DNA of 64,000 bases from Alkalihalobacillus pseudalcaliphilus (lineage in GTDB: Bacteria > Bacillota > Bacilli > Bacillales > Bacillaceae_D). Shown here in pieces: positions 9,315 to 17,056 of this stretch. Both the position numbers and the translations under genes were made by a program. The DNA lies in the NCBI RefSeq assembly GCF_028610675.1, contig NZ_JAQQWS010000001.1, forward strand, positions 186,001 to 250,000. The letters run 5' to 3'. A model generated the notes under the pieces. The model saw nothing but the letters and a program-made list of their open reading frames with translations, was not told the origin of the DNA and ran no database searches. Each line of letters begins with the position of its first letter. The stretch's first letter is position 1.

Positions 9315-9412
9315 ACCGCCTTGAAGGCAGTTATTTATAGATTAGGAGATAAGGAAATAGGTAGTAATTACAAACGAGCTGAATTTAAATTTTATTAAGA
9401 TATTAAATGAAA

Positions 9413-9434
9413 AGGCATCGATTTATTCGATGCC
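9413..9434. terminator. Bidirectional terminator between convergent genes
   Basis: GGCATCGA / TCGATGCC flanked by AAA and TTT lies between the abrB-like gene (+) and the ABC exporter gene (-). Confidence 0.7.
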
Positions 9435-9512
9435 CTTTAATTATTTATTCTTATTTTTGAAAAAAAGACTTCTCCTAATTTGTAGAGTTCCTGTGAATGT
9501 ATTGATATATTT

Positions 9513-11264
9513 TTAGGGATGAGAAACTAAATGATTAAACTCAGTTTGTTGAGATACTAACTCATTATAGAGTTTGTGCTCACTCATTAACTCGAAGTGG
9601 GTTCCCCTTCCTGTTATTTTGCCATTCTCAAGAAATATCAATTGTTCGGAATGCAATACTGTTGATAATCTGTGAGCGATAACAATAGTAGTTCGGCCTT
9701 CCATTAATACATCCATTGCTTTTTGAACTAGCTTCTCAGAGGCACCATCTAAATGAGCTGTTGCTTCGTCTAACAATAGTATTTCAGGGTTTCTAATCAT
9801 TGCTCTGGCGATTGCTAATCGTTGCCTTTGACCACCTGATAATTTTATTCCTCGTTCTCCAACTTCTGTTTGCAACCCTTTCGGTAATTTGTTAATGAAT
9901 TCTTCTAAGTTAGCATCTTTTAGTGCTAAATTTACTTTGTCTATAGAGTAGGTGCTAAGTCCATAAGTTAAATTGGATAAAATGCTTCCGGACATAATAG
10001 GTGACTCTTGTGATACGTAGGCAATTTTCTCTCTCCATTGGTTAAGAGGAATGGTTTGAATATCTTGATTTTTATAAGTGATAAATCCATCAGTAGGGTT
10101 GTAGAATCTTTCAATTAAAGAGAATAAGGTAGTTTTGCCAGAGCCACTTGGTCCGATAATTGCTGTCATTTGTCCAATTTTCACTTCCAAATCAATTTCT
10201 TTTAAGATTTCTTCATTTTGATTATATCCAAATTTTAATTTATGAAAGATAAGGCTATCATTTTCCGAATAAAGCTTGTTTTCTGAACTTTCTTTTGTGA
10301 TAGGTTCTTTAGCTTGAGACAAAATATAATTTAATCGTTCAGTTGCTCCGAGTGCTTTTTGCATTTCTGTAAAAAAACTAGAGAGTTGTGCCAAAGGATT
10401 AGAAATTTGGAATAGGTAGAAAATAATAGCAACAAGTGCTCCAGCTGATAATGTCCCGTTAGATACTCGTAAACTACCGTAGCCAAAGACGACTACAAGT
10501 ATAAGTAGAAGTGCACTCATTGATATAGGCTGAACGACCGCAGAAATCTTTCCTTCTTTTAATCCATAATTAAATAATTTTTTCATTCGCGAGTTTCCTA
10601 CTTCTTTTTCTTGGTTTTCCGCTAATGAAAGTTTTACAAGCCTAATATCCGATAAAACTCTGCCTAGATCGCCTTGAAAAGAGGCTGTTTCATCCTGTAA
10701 GGCACGTGATACTTTATACATCTGTTTCCCTAATGGAATCATAACTAACATTAGAACGGGAACGACCGTCATCATTAATAATGTCATTTTCCAATCTATT
10801 ATAAATAATAGAATAATGGCTCCTATGACGGAAATCACACCTGAGAAAAATGGAATAAGTTGAGAAGTAATAAAGTTTTTTATGACCAGTGTATCATTGG
10901 TTATCCGACTCATTAATTTTCCTGTACTATTTTCATCGAAAAACTTAATTGGTAGGTCAACTAATCTTTCCCACGTATTATTTCTTAGTGAAAAAACAAT
11001 TTTTTCTCCTATGAAAATCATCATGTATATAGCAAAAGCCGAACAAATAAGTTGAAGAATAAAGAGGCAACCTACTAATAATATAGTTGCTAATGAAAGT
11101 CCTTCTATATCCATTTCATCGATGAAATTCATAGTAAAAAGGGGTAGTGCCAAGGAAAGACATGTTTGAAATAATACAAGACAAATGGCTGTTATGGTGA
11201 TTTTCTTAGATGGATAATACGAACGAATAATTCTAAAAAACTCTTTAATATTTAGTTTTTCCAT
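9513..11264 (-). CDS. ABC transporter, fused permease and ATPase; probable lanthipeptide exporter
   Basis: This 583-residue half-transporter has an N-terminal six-helix permease domain (about 15-310) and a C-terminal ATPase. Walker A is GPSGSGKTTL near residue 370, the signature is LSGGQRQR near 475, Walker B is EILLLDEATAHLDG near 495, and the H-loop is IVIAHRLSTV. It resembles BmrA/MsbA-type multidrug exporters. It has no C39 peptidase domain, so it cannot trim a leader itself. It is transcribed away from the lanthipeptide genes across a 158-base shared promoter region. Exporting the modified peptide is an inference from position. Confidence 0.85.
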   Translation of the reverse strand: MEKLNIKEFFRIIRSYYPSKKITITAICLVLFQTCLSLALPLFTMNFIDEMDIEGLSLATILLVGCLFILQLICSAFAIYMMIFIGEKIVFSLRNNTWERLVDLPIKFFDENSTGKLMSRITNDTLVIKNFITSQLIPFFSGVISVIGAIILLFIIDWKMTLLMMTVVPVLMLVMIPLGKQMYKVSRALQDETASFQGDLGRVLSDIRLVKLSLAENQEKEVGNSRMKKLFNYGLKEGKISAVVQPISMSALLLILVVVFGYGSLRVSNGTLSAGALVAIIFYLFQISNPLAQLSSFFTEMQKALGATERLNYILSQAKEPITKESSENKLYSENDSLIFHKLKFGYNQNEEILKEIDLEVKIGQMTAIIGPSGSGKTTLFSLIERFYNPTDGFITYKNQDIQTIPLNQWREKIAYVSQESPIMSGSILSNLTYGLSTYSIDKVNLALKDANLEEFINKLPKGLQTEVGERGIKLSGGQRQRLAIARAMIRNPEILLLDEATAHLDGASEKLVQKAMDVLMEGRTTIVIAHRLSTVLHSEQLIFLENGKITGRGTHFELMSEHKLYNELVSQQTEFNHLVSHP

Positions 11265-11339
11265 TTGATTACACCCTTTCTAAAGTGAGGATACAATTCT
11301 AAAAAATTACAATAATTTAAAATATTTTCCAAATTTATG

Positions 11340-11368
11340 TTGACTTCTTAAACTTATTGGGTGATACT
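11340..11368 (+). promoter_or_regulatory. Candidate promoter of the lanthipeptide operon
   Basis: TTGACT, a 17-base spacer and GATACT lie 55 bases before the GTG start of the protease gene. Spacing and -35 are good; the -10 is moderate. A second, weaker option is TTGTCA near 11374. Confidence 0.45.
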
Positions 11369-11422
11369 GAATTTGTCAATGGTAATTTAATACAAATATT
11401 CTTTAAAAAGGAATGATAATCT

Positions 11423-12100
11423 GTGGGTAATTTGACTGACCCTTTAACTCGTGCACTAGGAAAAATAGAATTTTATCGAAATAACGGTAAAAGCTATGGA
11501 AGTGCTAGTTTGGTTGATGGAGGGAATGGTAGTTTCATAGTTGTTGCAACAGCAGCCCACTGTTTGTTTGATTGGGAAGATAAAATTTTTTATAATCCAG
11601 TGTATTTTATACCGTTTAATGGAAAATCAAGAAAGAGAATAAAGGCTAAAAGAGCAGTAATCCCTAATGGATGGATAAAAGATGCCATTGTAGATTATGA
11701 CACTGCCTTTGTTGTGTGTGAAATTGATGAAGTAATGGAAAAAGGCTATCCTGTTCAATTTAAACTAGAAAAAGGCTTGGAATATAAAGTTTATGGTTTT
11801 AGAGATAGTATTTTTAAAAATAATAAGCCTTATATAAGTACAGGAAAAGCCGAGTTAGACTTACAGTACTCTTCAACCTTACAAGGTATCTCAAGTAAAG
11901 GGAAGGGAGGGATGTCAGGAGGTCCTTGGCTAATAGAAAAAAATGGCGCTTATATTCAGAATTCTTTGACAAGTATGAGTTTGAAATCTAAGAAAAACAT
12001 GCTCTGGGGACCTTATTGGGGTGAAACTATAAAAATAGCGTATGAGGTTGCGGTAGGAATAATTGATAAACACTCAGATGTTTTTATTTATGATTACTAA
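11423..12100 (+). CDS. Cytoplasmic trypsin-like serine protease in the lanthipeptide operon
   Basis: This 225-residue chymotrypsin-fold protease has a complete apparent catalytic triad: His46 in TAAHCLF, Asp93 in DYDTAFVV and Ser165 in GGMSGGPW. There is no signal peptide, propeptide or membrane segment, so it should act inside the cell. It is the first gene of the operon and lies 64 bases before the first precursor gene, so leader removal from the lanthipeptides is the natural guess. Class III clusters with known proteases usually rely on prolyl oligopeptidases or metallopeptidases, so this type is unusual. Protection against foreign proteins or an immunity role are alternatives. Translation starts at GTG after AAAAGGA. 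Confidence 0.8.
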   Translation: MGNLTDPLTRALGKIEFYRNNGKSYGSASLVDGGNGSFIVVATAAHCLFDWEDKIFYNPVYFIPFNGKSRKRIKAKRAVIPNGWIKDAIVDYDTAFVVCEIDEVMEKGYPVQFKLEKGLEYKVYGFRDSIFKNNKPYISTGKAELDLQYSSTLQGISSKGKGGMSGGPWLIEKNGAYIQNSLTSMSLKSKKNMLWGPYWGETIKIAYEVAVGIIDKHSDVFIYDY

Positions 12101-12164
12101 CAAGGGTAGTTCTTTCCAATAGGGAAGTTGCTATAAATGAAAATGTGTAAAGGAGGAGTAGCGT

Positions 12165-12314
12165 ATGTCAGAAAAAAATACTGTGTTAAGACTTCAAAGA
12201 ATGAGGAAGCAACCAATTGCTCAACAACAATCTAACATAAGTATCGTTTGTAAAGACAGAAGTACTATTAGTTTATTCTACTGTGTTCCACCCATTGAAC
12301 CACCGCAAGGTTGA
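12165..12314 (+). CDS. Class III lanthipeptide precursor 1 (49 aa)
   Basis: This 49-residue peptide gene has an AAAGGAGGAG ribosome site just before the ATG. The leader contains TVLRLQRMRK, which fits the LxLQ helix that class III LanKC enzymes recognise. The core from about residue 23 has two Ser-x2-Ser-x2/3-Cys motifs: S23-S26-C29 (SNISIVC) and S33-S36-C40 (STISLFYC). These are the labionin/methyllabionin-forming patterns. A proline-rich tail (VPPIEPPQG) follows the second ring. It lies between the protease and precursor 2 in the same operon. The mature N terminus is probably near Gln20-Ser23. Confidence 0.88.
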   Translation: MSEKNTVLRLQRMRKQPIAQQQSNISIVCKDRSTISLFYCVPPIEPPQG

Positions 12315-12346
12315 AAATAAAGAAGTGAAAGATGGAGGAGTTTAAT

Positions 12347-12505
12347 ATGGAAAAATCTAACGAAAAAAATAGAATTCTTGAGATGCAGGGTTTAAGAATG
12401 AAGCAAGGTGAAATTCAACCAATGGGTCCGTTATTCTCTTCGCGAAGTATCGCACTTTGTTGTTCCAATCGTATTGTGAGTTCTGTTAGCGCATTCTTAT
12501 GTTAA
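12347..12505 (+). CDS. Class III lanthipeptide precursor 2 (52 aa)
   Basis: This 52-residue peptide has a GGAGG ribosome site and starts 32 bases after precursor 1 ends. The leader carries NRILEMQGLRMK, close to the ILELQGM consensus of class III leaders. The core has two S-x2-S-x3-C motifs, S31-S34-C38 and S45-S48-C52, and ends exactly at the last Cys. An extra Cys39 and extra Ser residues (32, 40, 46) could allow other ring choices. The leader-core boundary is likely near the PMGPLF segment (25-30). It precedes the LanKC gene by 24 bases. Confidence 0.9.
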   Translation: MEKSNEKNRILEMQGLRMKQGEIQPMGPLFSSRSIALCCSNRIVSSVSAFLC

Positions 12506-12529
12506 TAAAATCATTAGGAGGTAATCATT

Positions 12530-15115
12530 ATGGACATGAGATATGTACGGTATATAAATCAAGAATCAAAATATTATGAGCCTCCTAATGACACTCCACC
12601 TACAGAGGATTTGTTCAAGATAGAGCTTATAGAGGGCTGGCAGTCTGCGTCAGATGATCATTGGACTTATATTTTAAATCCTAATATCAAAATACCAAAC
12701 CAAGGTTGGAAAATACATGTGAGCTCAGATGTACCAAATGCTCAGAAAACGCTAGACCTTGCGGCTGGAGTTCTTTATAAAGAGAGTGTCACTTTTAAAT
12801 ATGTTACCAATTCATATGAATTGCTTTTCAAAAACTCCAAGTATGGTCACAGAGGAAGTTCTGGTAAATTTATGACCATTTATCCAAAGGATGAGGAACA
12901 GTTTATTTTCCTTGTGAATGAATTAGATGAGTTATTGAGTGAAATTCCGAAAGGTCCTTACATCCTGAGCGATAAACGTTGGAAAAAAGGAAATGTTTAT
13001 TTTCGATATGGAGCGTTTATAGAGATGTTCCTTTTTCAAGGAGCGGCTCGAATTCCTGCAATTGAAAGCCCGACTGGTGAATTAATTGCTGATTTAAGAG
13101 AACCTATTTATCACATTCCATCATTTATAAAAGAACCACAAGCAGTTACTGAAATGGAAGAACAAATAGCTAATGAATCTTCTGAAACTCAATCAAGATT
13201 AGAGAACTATGAGATTTTGGATGCTATCCATTTTAGTAACGGTGGAGGAGTATACATTGCTAATGATAAAACGACTAACCGTAAAGTGATATTAAAGGAA
13301 GGTCGACCAGGTGCAGGTTTAGATGGACAAAAACGTGATGCATTCGAGCGAATTAAGCATGAAGGAAACGTATTAAATCAATTAAAAGGTTCTCCATATG
13401 TTGTAGAGTTTAATGAGATTTTTAATGCTTGGGAACATATCTTCTTAGTAGAGGAATACTTGGAAGGTATACCATTACAAAGTTGGATGTCTGGTAACTA
13501 TCCGTTTCCTATGCAAGAGAACCCAGGTGAGTATACTAAAAAGGTTTTAAAGATAATAAAACAAGTAAAAAAAGCTGTTAAAGAAGTCCACAAAAAAGGT
13601 TATGGTCTTGGTGATTTGACTCCAACTAATATAATGATTTTGGAGGATGAGAAGGTTAAATTAATTGATTTTGAATCAGCAAGTCATTTAACTGATGAAA
13701 AACATGCAGGACTAATGACACCAGGATTTTCGGGGGCTATAACAAACAATAGGGAACAAGCGGATTGGTTTTCTTTAGCACGTATAGCTAGACAATTATT
13801 TATTCCAATTGGCCCAATCCAAGATATGGCTGAGGACATTTTGCAGAAACATAATGAATGGATTCTTCGAAACTTTGGGCAAGATGCTTTGGATTTAGTT
13901 ATCGACTTAGAGAACAAATTTTTATCTATTAATGCAAGGGCATTTCCTAGCTTAATATCAGCACCAAAAAAATATTTTGTAGAAAAGGACATCCCTGAGA
14001 TTATTGATAAATTACGCATGGGGATGATTACAGACCTACAACTAGATGATAGGTTGTTGCCGGGTGACATTAGGCAACATGAAGCTAAAGAGGGTAAATT
14101 AAATATTTTAAATGGTGGGTTTGGTATCGCTCTAGCCTTACATCGAACGGGTGAGTTGCCGAGTTTGGTTAATAACTGGGTGCAGAAGTACAGTGGAGAA
14201 AAATATCTGAAGGATTTAGGTAATGGTTTATTTACAGGAAAGTCTGGTATAGCCTGTGTTTTATATGAATTAGGCTTTCAGGAAGACGCAGAAAGGATAA
14301 TGGGTTTGGAAGGTGATTTTTTAGATACTGAAAATGTTTCTATGAAATCTGGGTTGGCTGGAATTGGTTTAGCATTAATTTCTTTCTATTTGGCAACGGG
14401 GAAAGAGTACTATCTTAATCAGGCAGAAAAAACAGCAAATCGAATTGGTGAATTGTATTATCAAGATGCCCCTGTATTAACAGATGATGAAGATGGAATA
14501 CCAATTGGCTTAATTGAAGGTTGGTCTGGCGCTGCACTTTTTATTAGCACAGTCTACCTACATTTAAAAGATAGAAAATGGCTTGTTTTAAGTGAAAAGA
14601 TTTTAGAAAAAGATTTGGAGCAATGTCACCTTGAGAATTCCGGATTGTATCAGGTAGAGGAACAAAATAGATTACTTCCATATATAGCTGGTGGTAGTGC
14701 TGGTGTTGGATTAGCCATGATCCATATTAGGAATTGCTTAGGTGAGAACAAATGGCAGAAAGAATTGAATGGTATTGGACTAGTTACAAATTCTAGGTGT
14801 TTTTATTCAAATGGCTTGTTTAGAGGATATACAGGTATGTTGCTTACAGCAAGAGCTGTGGATGAAGAGTTTATGAATGACAACAAATTCTTTTCAAAAG
14901 CATTTGAAACAATAAATTTGTATATTTTGGAAAATGAAAAAGGGAATTATTATGTGCCAGGTGATTATAATTACAGAGCATCAGGAGATATATTTTCTGG
15001 TTCAGCTGGCGTTTTGTTGGCATTAAATGACATAAATAAAAAAAGGCAGTATTCGTGGCTGCCAATTGTAAACGCTTATGAAACGCTCCATGTTAAATCT
15101 ATTGAAACTGTTTAA
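12530..15115 (+). CDS. lanKC: Class III lanthipeptide synthetase LanKC
   Basis: This 861-residue trifunctional enzyme phosphorylates Ser/Thr, eliminates phosphate and cyclises with Cys to form labionin or lanthionine. The N-terminal phospho-Ser/Thr lyase region (about 60-200) has WKIHVSSDVPNAQKTLDL and GKFMTIYPKDEEQF. The kinase domain follows (about 225-480), with Lys in VILKEGRPG near 253, the catalytic GLGDLTPTNIM near 360 and DFE near 379. The C-terminal LanC-like domain (about 510-850) keeps the Gly-rich repeats (FTGKSGIACVLYELG, EGWSGAALF, FSGSAGVLLAL). It lacks the zinc-binding Cys-Cys-His set, having SNGLFRGYTG where WCHG would be. That makes it class III rather than IV. The ATG follows an AGGAGG site. 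Confidence 0.95.
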   Translation: MDMRYVRYINQESKYYEPPNDTPPTEDLFKIELIEGWQSASDDHWTYILNPNIKIPNQGWKIHVSSDVPNAQKTLDLAAGVLYKESVTFKYVTNSYELLFKNSKYGHRGSSGKFMTIYPKDEEQFIFLVNELDELLSEIPKGPYILSDKRWKKGNVYFRYGAFIEMFLFQGAARIPAIESPTGELIADLREPIYHIPSFIKEPQAVTEMEEQIANESSETQSRLENYEILDAIHFSNGGGVYIANDKTTNRKVILKEGRPGAGLDGQKRDAFERIKHEGNVLNQLKGSPYVVEFNEIFNAWEHIFLVEEYLEGIPLQSWMSGNYPFPMQENPGEYTKKVLKIIKQVKKAVKEVHKKGYGLGDLTPTNIMILEDEKVKLIDFESASHLTDEKHAGLMTPGFSGAITNNREQADWFSLARIARQLFIPIGPIQDMAEDILQKHNEWILRNFGQDALDLVIDLENKFLSINARAFPSLISAPKKYFVEKDIPEIIDKLRMGMITDLQLDDRLLPGDIRQHEAKEGKLNILNGGFGIALALHRTGELPSLVNNWVQKYSGEKYLKDLGNGLFTGKSGIACVLYELGFQEDAERIMGLEGDFLDTENVSMKSGLAGIGLALISFYLATGKEYYLNQAEKTANRIGELYYQDAPVLTDDEDGIPIGLIEGWSGAALFISTVYLHLKDRKWLVLSEKILEKDLEQCHLENSGLYQVEEQNRLLPYIAGGSAGVGLAMIHIRNCLGENKWQKELNGIGLVTNSRCFYSNGLFRGYTGMLLTARAVDEEFMNDNKFFSKAFETINLYILENEKGNYYVPGDYNYRASGDIFSGSAGVLLALNDINKKRQYSWLPIVNAYETLHVKSIETV

Positions 15116-15149
15116 TAGATTTATCACACCATTGAAAGGGGGTGAAAAC

Positions 15150-15269
15150 ATGAATAAAGTTCTTTCTTTACAAGGAATGAAAGCTAAAGAAGATGTCCAA
15201 TTACGTGCAGCTTCATCTCTTAGTATAAGTTGTAAAAAGTTCAGCTCACTCAGTGTCTTCATTTGCTAA
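15150..15269 (+). CDS. Class III lanthipeptide precursor 3 (39 aa)
   Basis: This 39-residue peptide lies 34 bases after lanKC, with GGGGGTG as ribosome site before the ATG at 15150. A longer in-frame reading begins at 15078 inside lanKC, but the ATG chosen here gives a normal class III leader: NKVLSLQGMK contains the LxLQGM recognition motif. The core is very compact, with S22-S25-C28 (S-x2-S-x2-C) and S32-S35-C39 (S-x2-S-x3-C), ending at the final Cys. The leader is only about 21 residues. This precursor differs from the first two in length and in lying downstream of the enzyme. Confidence 0.9.
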   Translation: MNKVLSLQGMKAKEDVQLRAASSLSISCKKFSSLSVFIC

Positions 15270-15287
15270 TACTTAATTTAAGTGGTT

Positions 15288-15324
15288 CTGTGTATATAAT
15301 TAGTATATGCACAGAGCTATTTTT
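15288..15324 (+). terminator. Terminator of the lanthipeptide operon
   Basis: CTGTGTATAT / ATATGCACAG (one G-T pair) with a short loop is followed by ATTTTTAT, directly after precursor 3. Confidence 0.75.
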
Positions 15325-15374
15325 ATATACATTATTTAGCTTATTTCTATATAATCGTAAAAAGGGGTGGTTGA

Positions 15375-15815
15375 ATGGTGCATGTTGATGAAAGGAAACG
15401 AAAGGTACTTATTGTAACTGGAATTTCAGCATTCTTATATTGTCTTCATTTTTTATGTATATCCCTTTCACCTATATCTCAGATTGGGGAAAACACAAGT
15501 CAATTTGGAAATGGAAGCTTCTTCTATACGTTGGTAATTGTTTTGATTGCTTATGCGTTACCTCTAATCGGATATTACAATGATTTGTACATTGCAAAGT
15601 ATATTATGGCTTTTTTGAATGGGTTTGGTATATTTGTTGCTTTATCCATTATTATGGCTTTGATGATTTTTTCAGTATTCGCTGACCCAAATATAAATCA
15701 GCTTAGTTGGATTATGTTGATATTAGCAATAGTACTTGGTGTAGGGGTCGTTATTATAAATATTGTATGGTATTACATCATGTTTAAAAAAGAGGACATC
15801 CAAAAGGCCATCTAA
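15375..15815 (+). CDS. Small four-helix membrane protein next to the lanthipeptide operon
   Basis: This 146-residue protein has a basic N terminus (DERKRK) and four hydrophobic segments (about 11-31, 50-70, 77-100 and 112-138), ending in a short charged tail (KKEDIQKAI). I recognise no family. It follows the lanthipeptide terminator in the same orientation, with its own AAAGGGGTGG ribosome site. An immunity or export-helper role is possible by position only. Its stop codon lies inside the loop of its own terminator. Confidence 0.7.
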   Translation: MVHVDERKRKVLIVTGISAFLYCLHFLCISLSPISQIGENTSQFGNGSFFYTLVIVLIAYALPLIGYYNDLYIAKYIMAFLNGFGIFVALSIIMALMIFSVFADPNINQLSWIMLILAIVLGVGVVIINIVWYYIMFKKEDIQKAI

Positions 15816-15834
15816 GAGCAGGCCTTTTATTTTT
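15802..15834 (+). terminator. Terminator
   Basis: AAAAGGCC / GGCCTTTT followed by ATTTTTT; the stop codon of the upstream gene falls in the loop. Confidence 0.85.
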
Positions 15835-15839
15835 TGAAG

Positions 15840-15930
15840 TGTTTTTTCCGGAGTATAAATAGATTGAATGGGGTCATCAATTGTTCTGAATGACAAGCAA
15901 CCTTAGGTTTGCATGAGATCTGAAGAAATT
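15840..15930 (+). pseudogene. Decayed copy of the small Cys-rich gene at 52009
   Basis: TTGAATGGGGTCATCA at 15864-15879 and TGACAAGCAAC at about 15891-15901 are identical to two neighbouring pieces of the gene at 52009-52182. Here an 11-base insertion separates them. The surrounding bases are weakly similar and the frame is broken by stops. Confidence 0.45.
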
Positions 15931-16095
15931 CTCCAAAGTTCTAGAACGTTTTTATAAAAGTACTTATAAAACGAAATAAAAGTAAATTTAAGTAATTTAT
16001 ATGATAATATAGAACAAAGTAAATTATTAAAATATAAATAAAAATTCCCTACTTTTCTCATATCATGATAAATAAAAGAAATAAGGAGGAGTAAT

Positions 16096-16509
16096 ATGAA
16101 AAAGATAATTGCATTTAGTCTAATTAATTTGTGTGTAGGAATTTTATTGGTTGGTTGTAATGTAAATGAGGAGGAATTATCTGAAAGTGGTCAAAAAATT
16201 GAGGTAGTATCAAAAGAGGGGACAGTAGAAGAAGTCATTATAGAAGATGAAGAAATTGTTGAGTTTGTGAATGAGCTGCGAATTGATGAATGGATACCTG
16301 AAGAAATTCCAAATGATGCAGTTGTTGCAAAGATATATGAAATGAGTAGTATTGATACAGTCCGATTATCTGAGTTGTTTAAAGACAGGGATGTTTCTTT
16401 AAATGGTCAGTTAGTTATATATGAAGATATTTCATATGCTACACTTTCTACTCGTTTTATAAACTTATACTATAAAATACCAGAAGATGTTGCTAATAGT
16501 TTGAGATAA
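16096..16509 (+). CDS. Putative lipoprotein of unknown function
   Basis: This 137-residue protein has a lipoprotein signal peptide: Lys-Lys start, a hydrophobic core and the lipobox LVGC at residues 18-21. The mature Cys would be lipid-modified, which places the protein on the outer face of the membrane. The rest is acidic (EEVIIEDEEIVEFVNELRID), with alternating strands near the end. No known domain is recognised. It has a strong AAGGAGGAG ribosome site and a downstream terminator, and stands alone between the lanthipeptide locus and the second AbrB-like gene. Confidence 0.75.
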   Translation: MKKIIAFSLINLCVGILLVGCNVNEEELSESGQKIEVVSKEGTVEEVIIEDEEIVEFVNELRIDEWIPEEIPNDAVVAKIYEMSSIDTVRLSELFKDRDVSLNGQLVIYEDISYATLSTRFINLYYKIPEDVANSLR

Positions 16510-16538
16510 TTAGAATATCTTCTTAAAAGGAATACTCG

Positions 16539-16570
16539 GCTGTTGAGTGAGATTTTGCTCAACAGCTTAT
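16539..16570 (+). terminator. Terminator of the lipoprotein gene
   Basis: A perfect 9-bp stem (GCTGTTGAG / CTCAACAGC) is followed by TTATT. Confidence 0.65.
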
Positions 16571-16771
16571 TCGTTTCATCCCTGTGTTTATAACCTATTC
16601 GGTTCAATATTGTTGAAGTTCAATGATAACATCAAATGCAGTGAATTAATATTATAATTTATCTATATTTTATTTTTTAAATTATATATTGATAATATTG
16701 ATAATAAAACAAATTTAAAATATAATGATGTTGATGTCAATGATTACTTGAAACTAAAGGGGATGAAAAAA

Positions 16772-17056
16772 ATGAATGAATCGAGTATTATCCGAAAAGT
16801 TGACGATCTAGGGAGAATTGTAATACCGACAGAGATTAGACAGCTATTAGATATTCATACAAAAGATCCATTAGAAATTGTTATTGACAATGATAAGATT
16901 GTTTTACAAAAGCATCGATCAGATATGGAATGTCATGTTACAGGTAATATTAGTCCTGATAATCTTTCCTTACATGATGGAAAGTTAGTTCTAAGTACGG
17001 AAGGAGCTAAGCTTATTATTACTGAATTAAAGCAAAGTCTGATGAGTATAAAATAA
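16772..17056 (+). CDS. AbrB/Abh-like transition-state regulator, second copy
   Basis: This 94-residue protein has an N-terminal AbrB DNA-binding hairpin (SIIRKVDDLGRIVIPTEIRQ) and a C-terminal domain with CHVTGNISPDNLSLHDGKLV. Identity to the first copy at 9027-9314 is clear but far from complete. The pair is therefore an older duplication, like AbrB and Abh in Bacillus. The two can form mixed oligomers in that genus. The ATG at 16772 is chosen because AAAGGGG lies nine bases upstream; an in-frame TTG and ATG further 5' are poorly spaced. Confidence 0.88.
   Translation: MNESSIIRKVDDLGRIVIPTEIRQLLDIHTKDPLEIVIDNDKIVLQKHRSDMECHVTGNISPDNLSLHDGKLVLSTEGAKLIITELKQSLMSIK

Noticed and set aside
9513..11264. 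Peptidase-containing (C39) lanthipeptide exporter
   Set aside because: The protein starts directly with the permease helices; there is no N-terminal Cys-protease domain.
12530..15115. Class IV (LanL) assignment for the synthetase
   Set aside because: The cyclase domain lacks the zinc-ligand Cys-Cys-His set that class IV enzymes have.
15078..15149. N-terminal extension of precursor 3 starting inside lanKC
   Set aside because: It overlaps the lanKC end and lacks a ribosome site; the ATG at 15150 has GGGGGTG and yields a standard class III leader.
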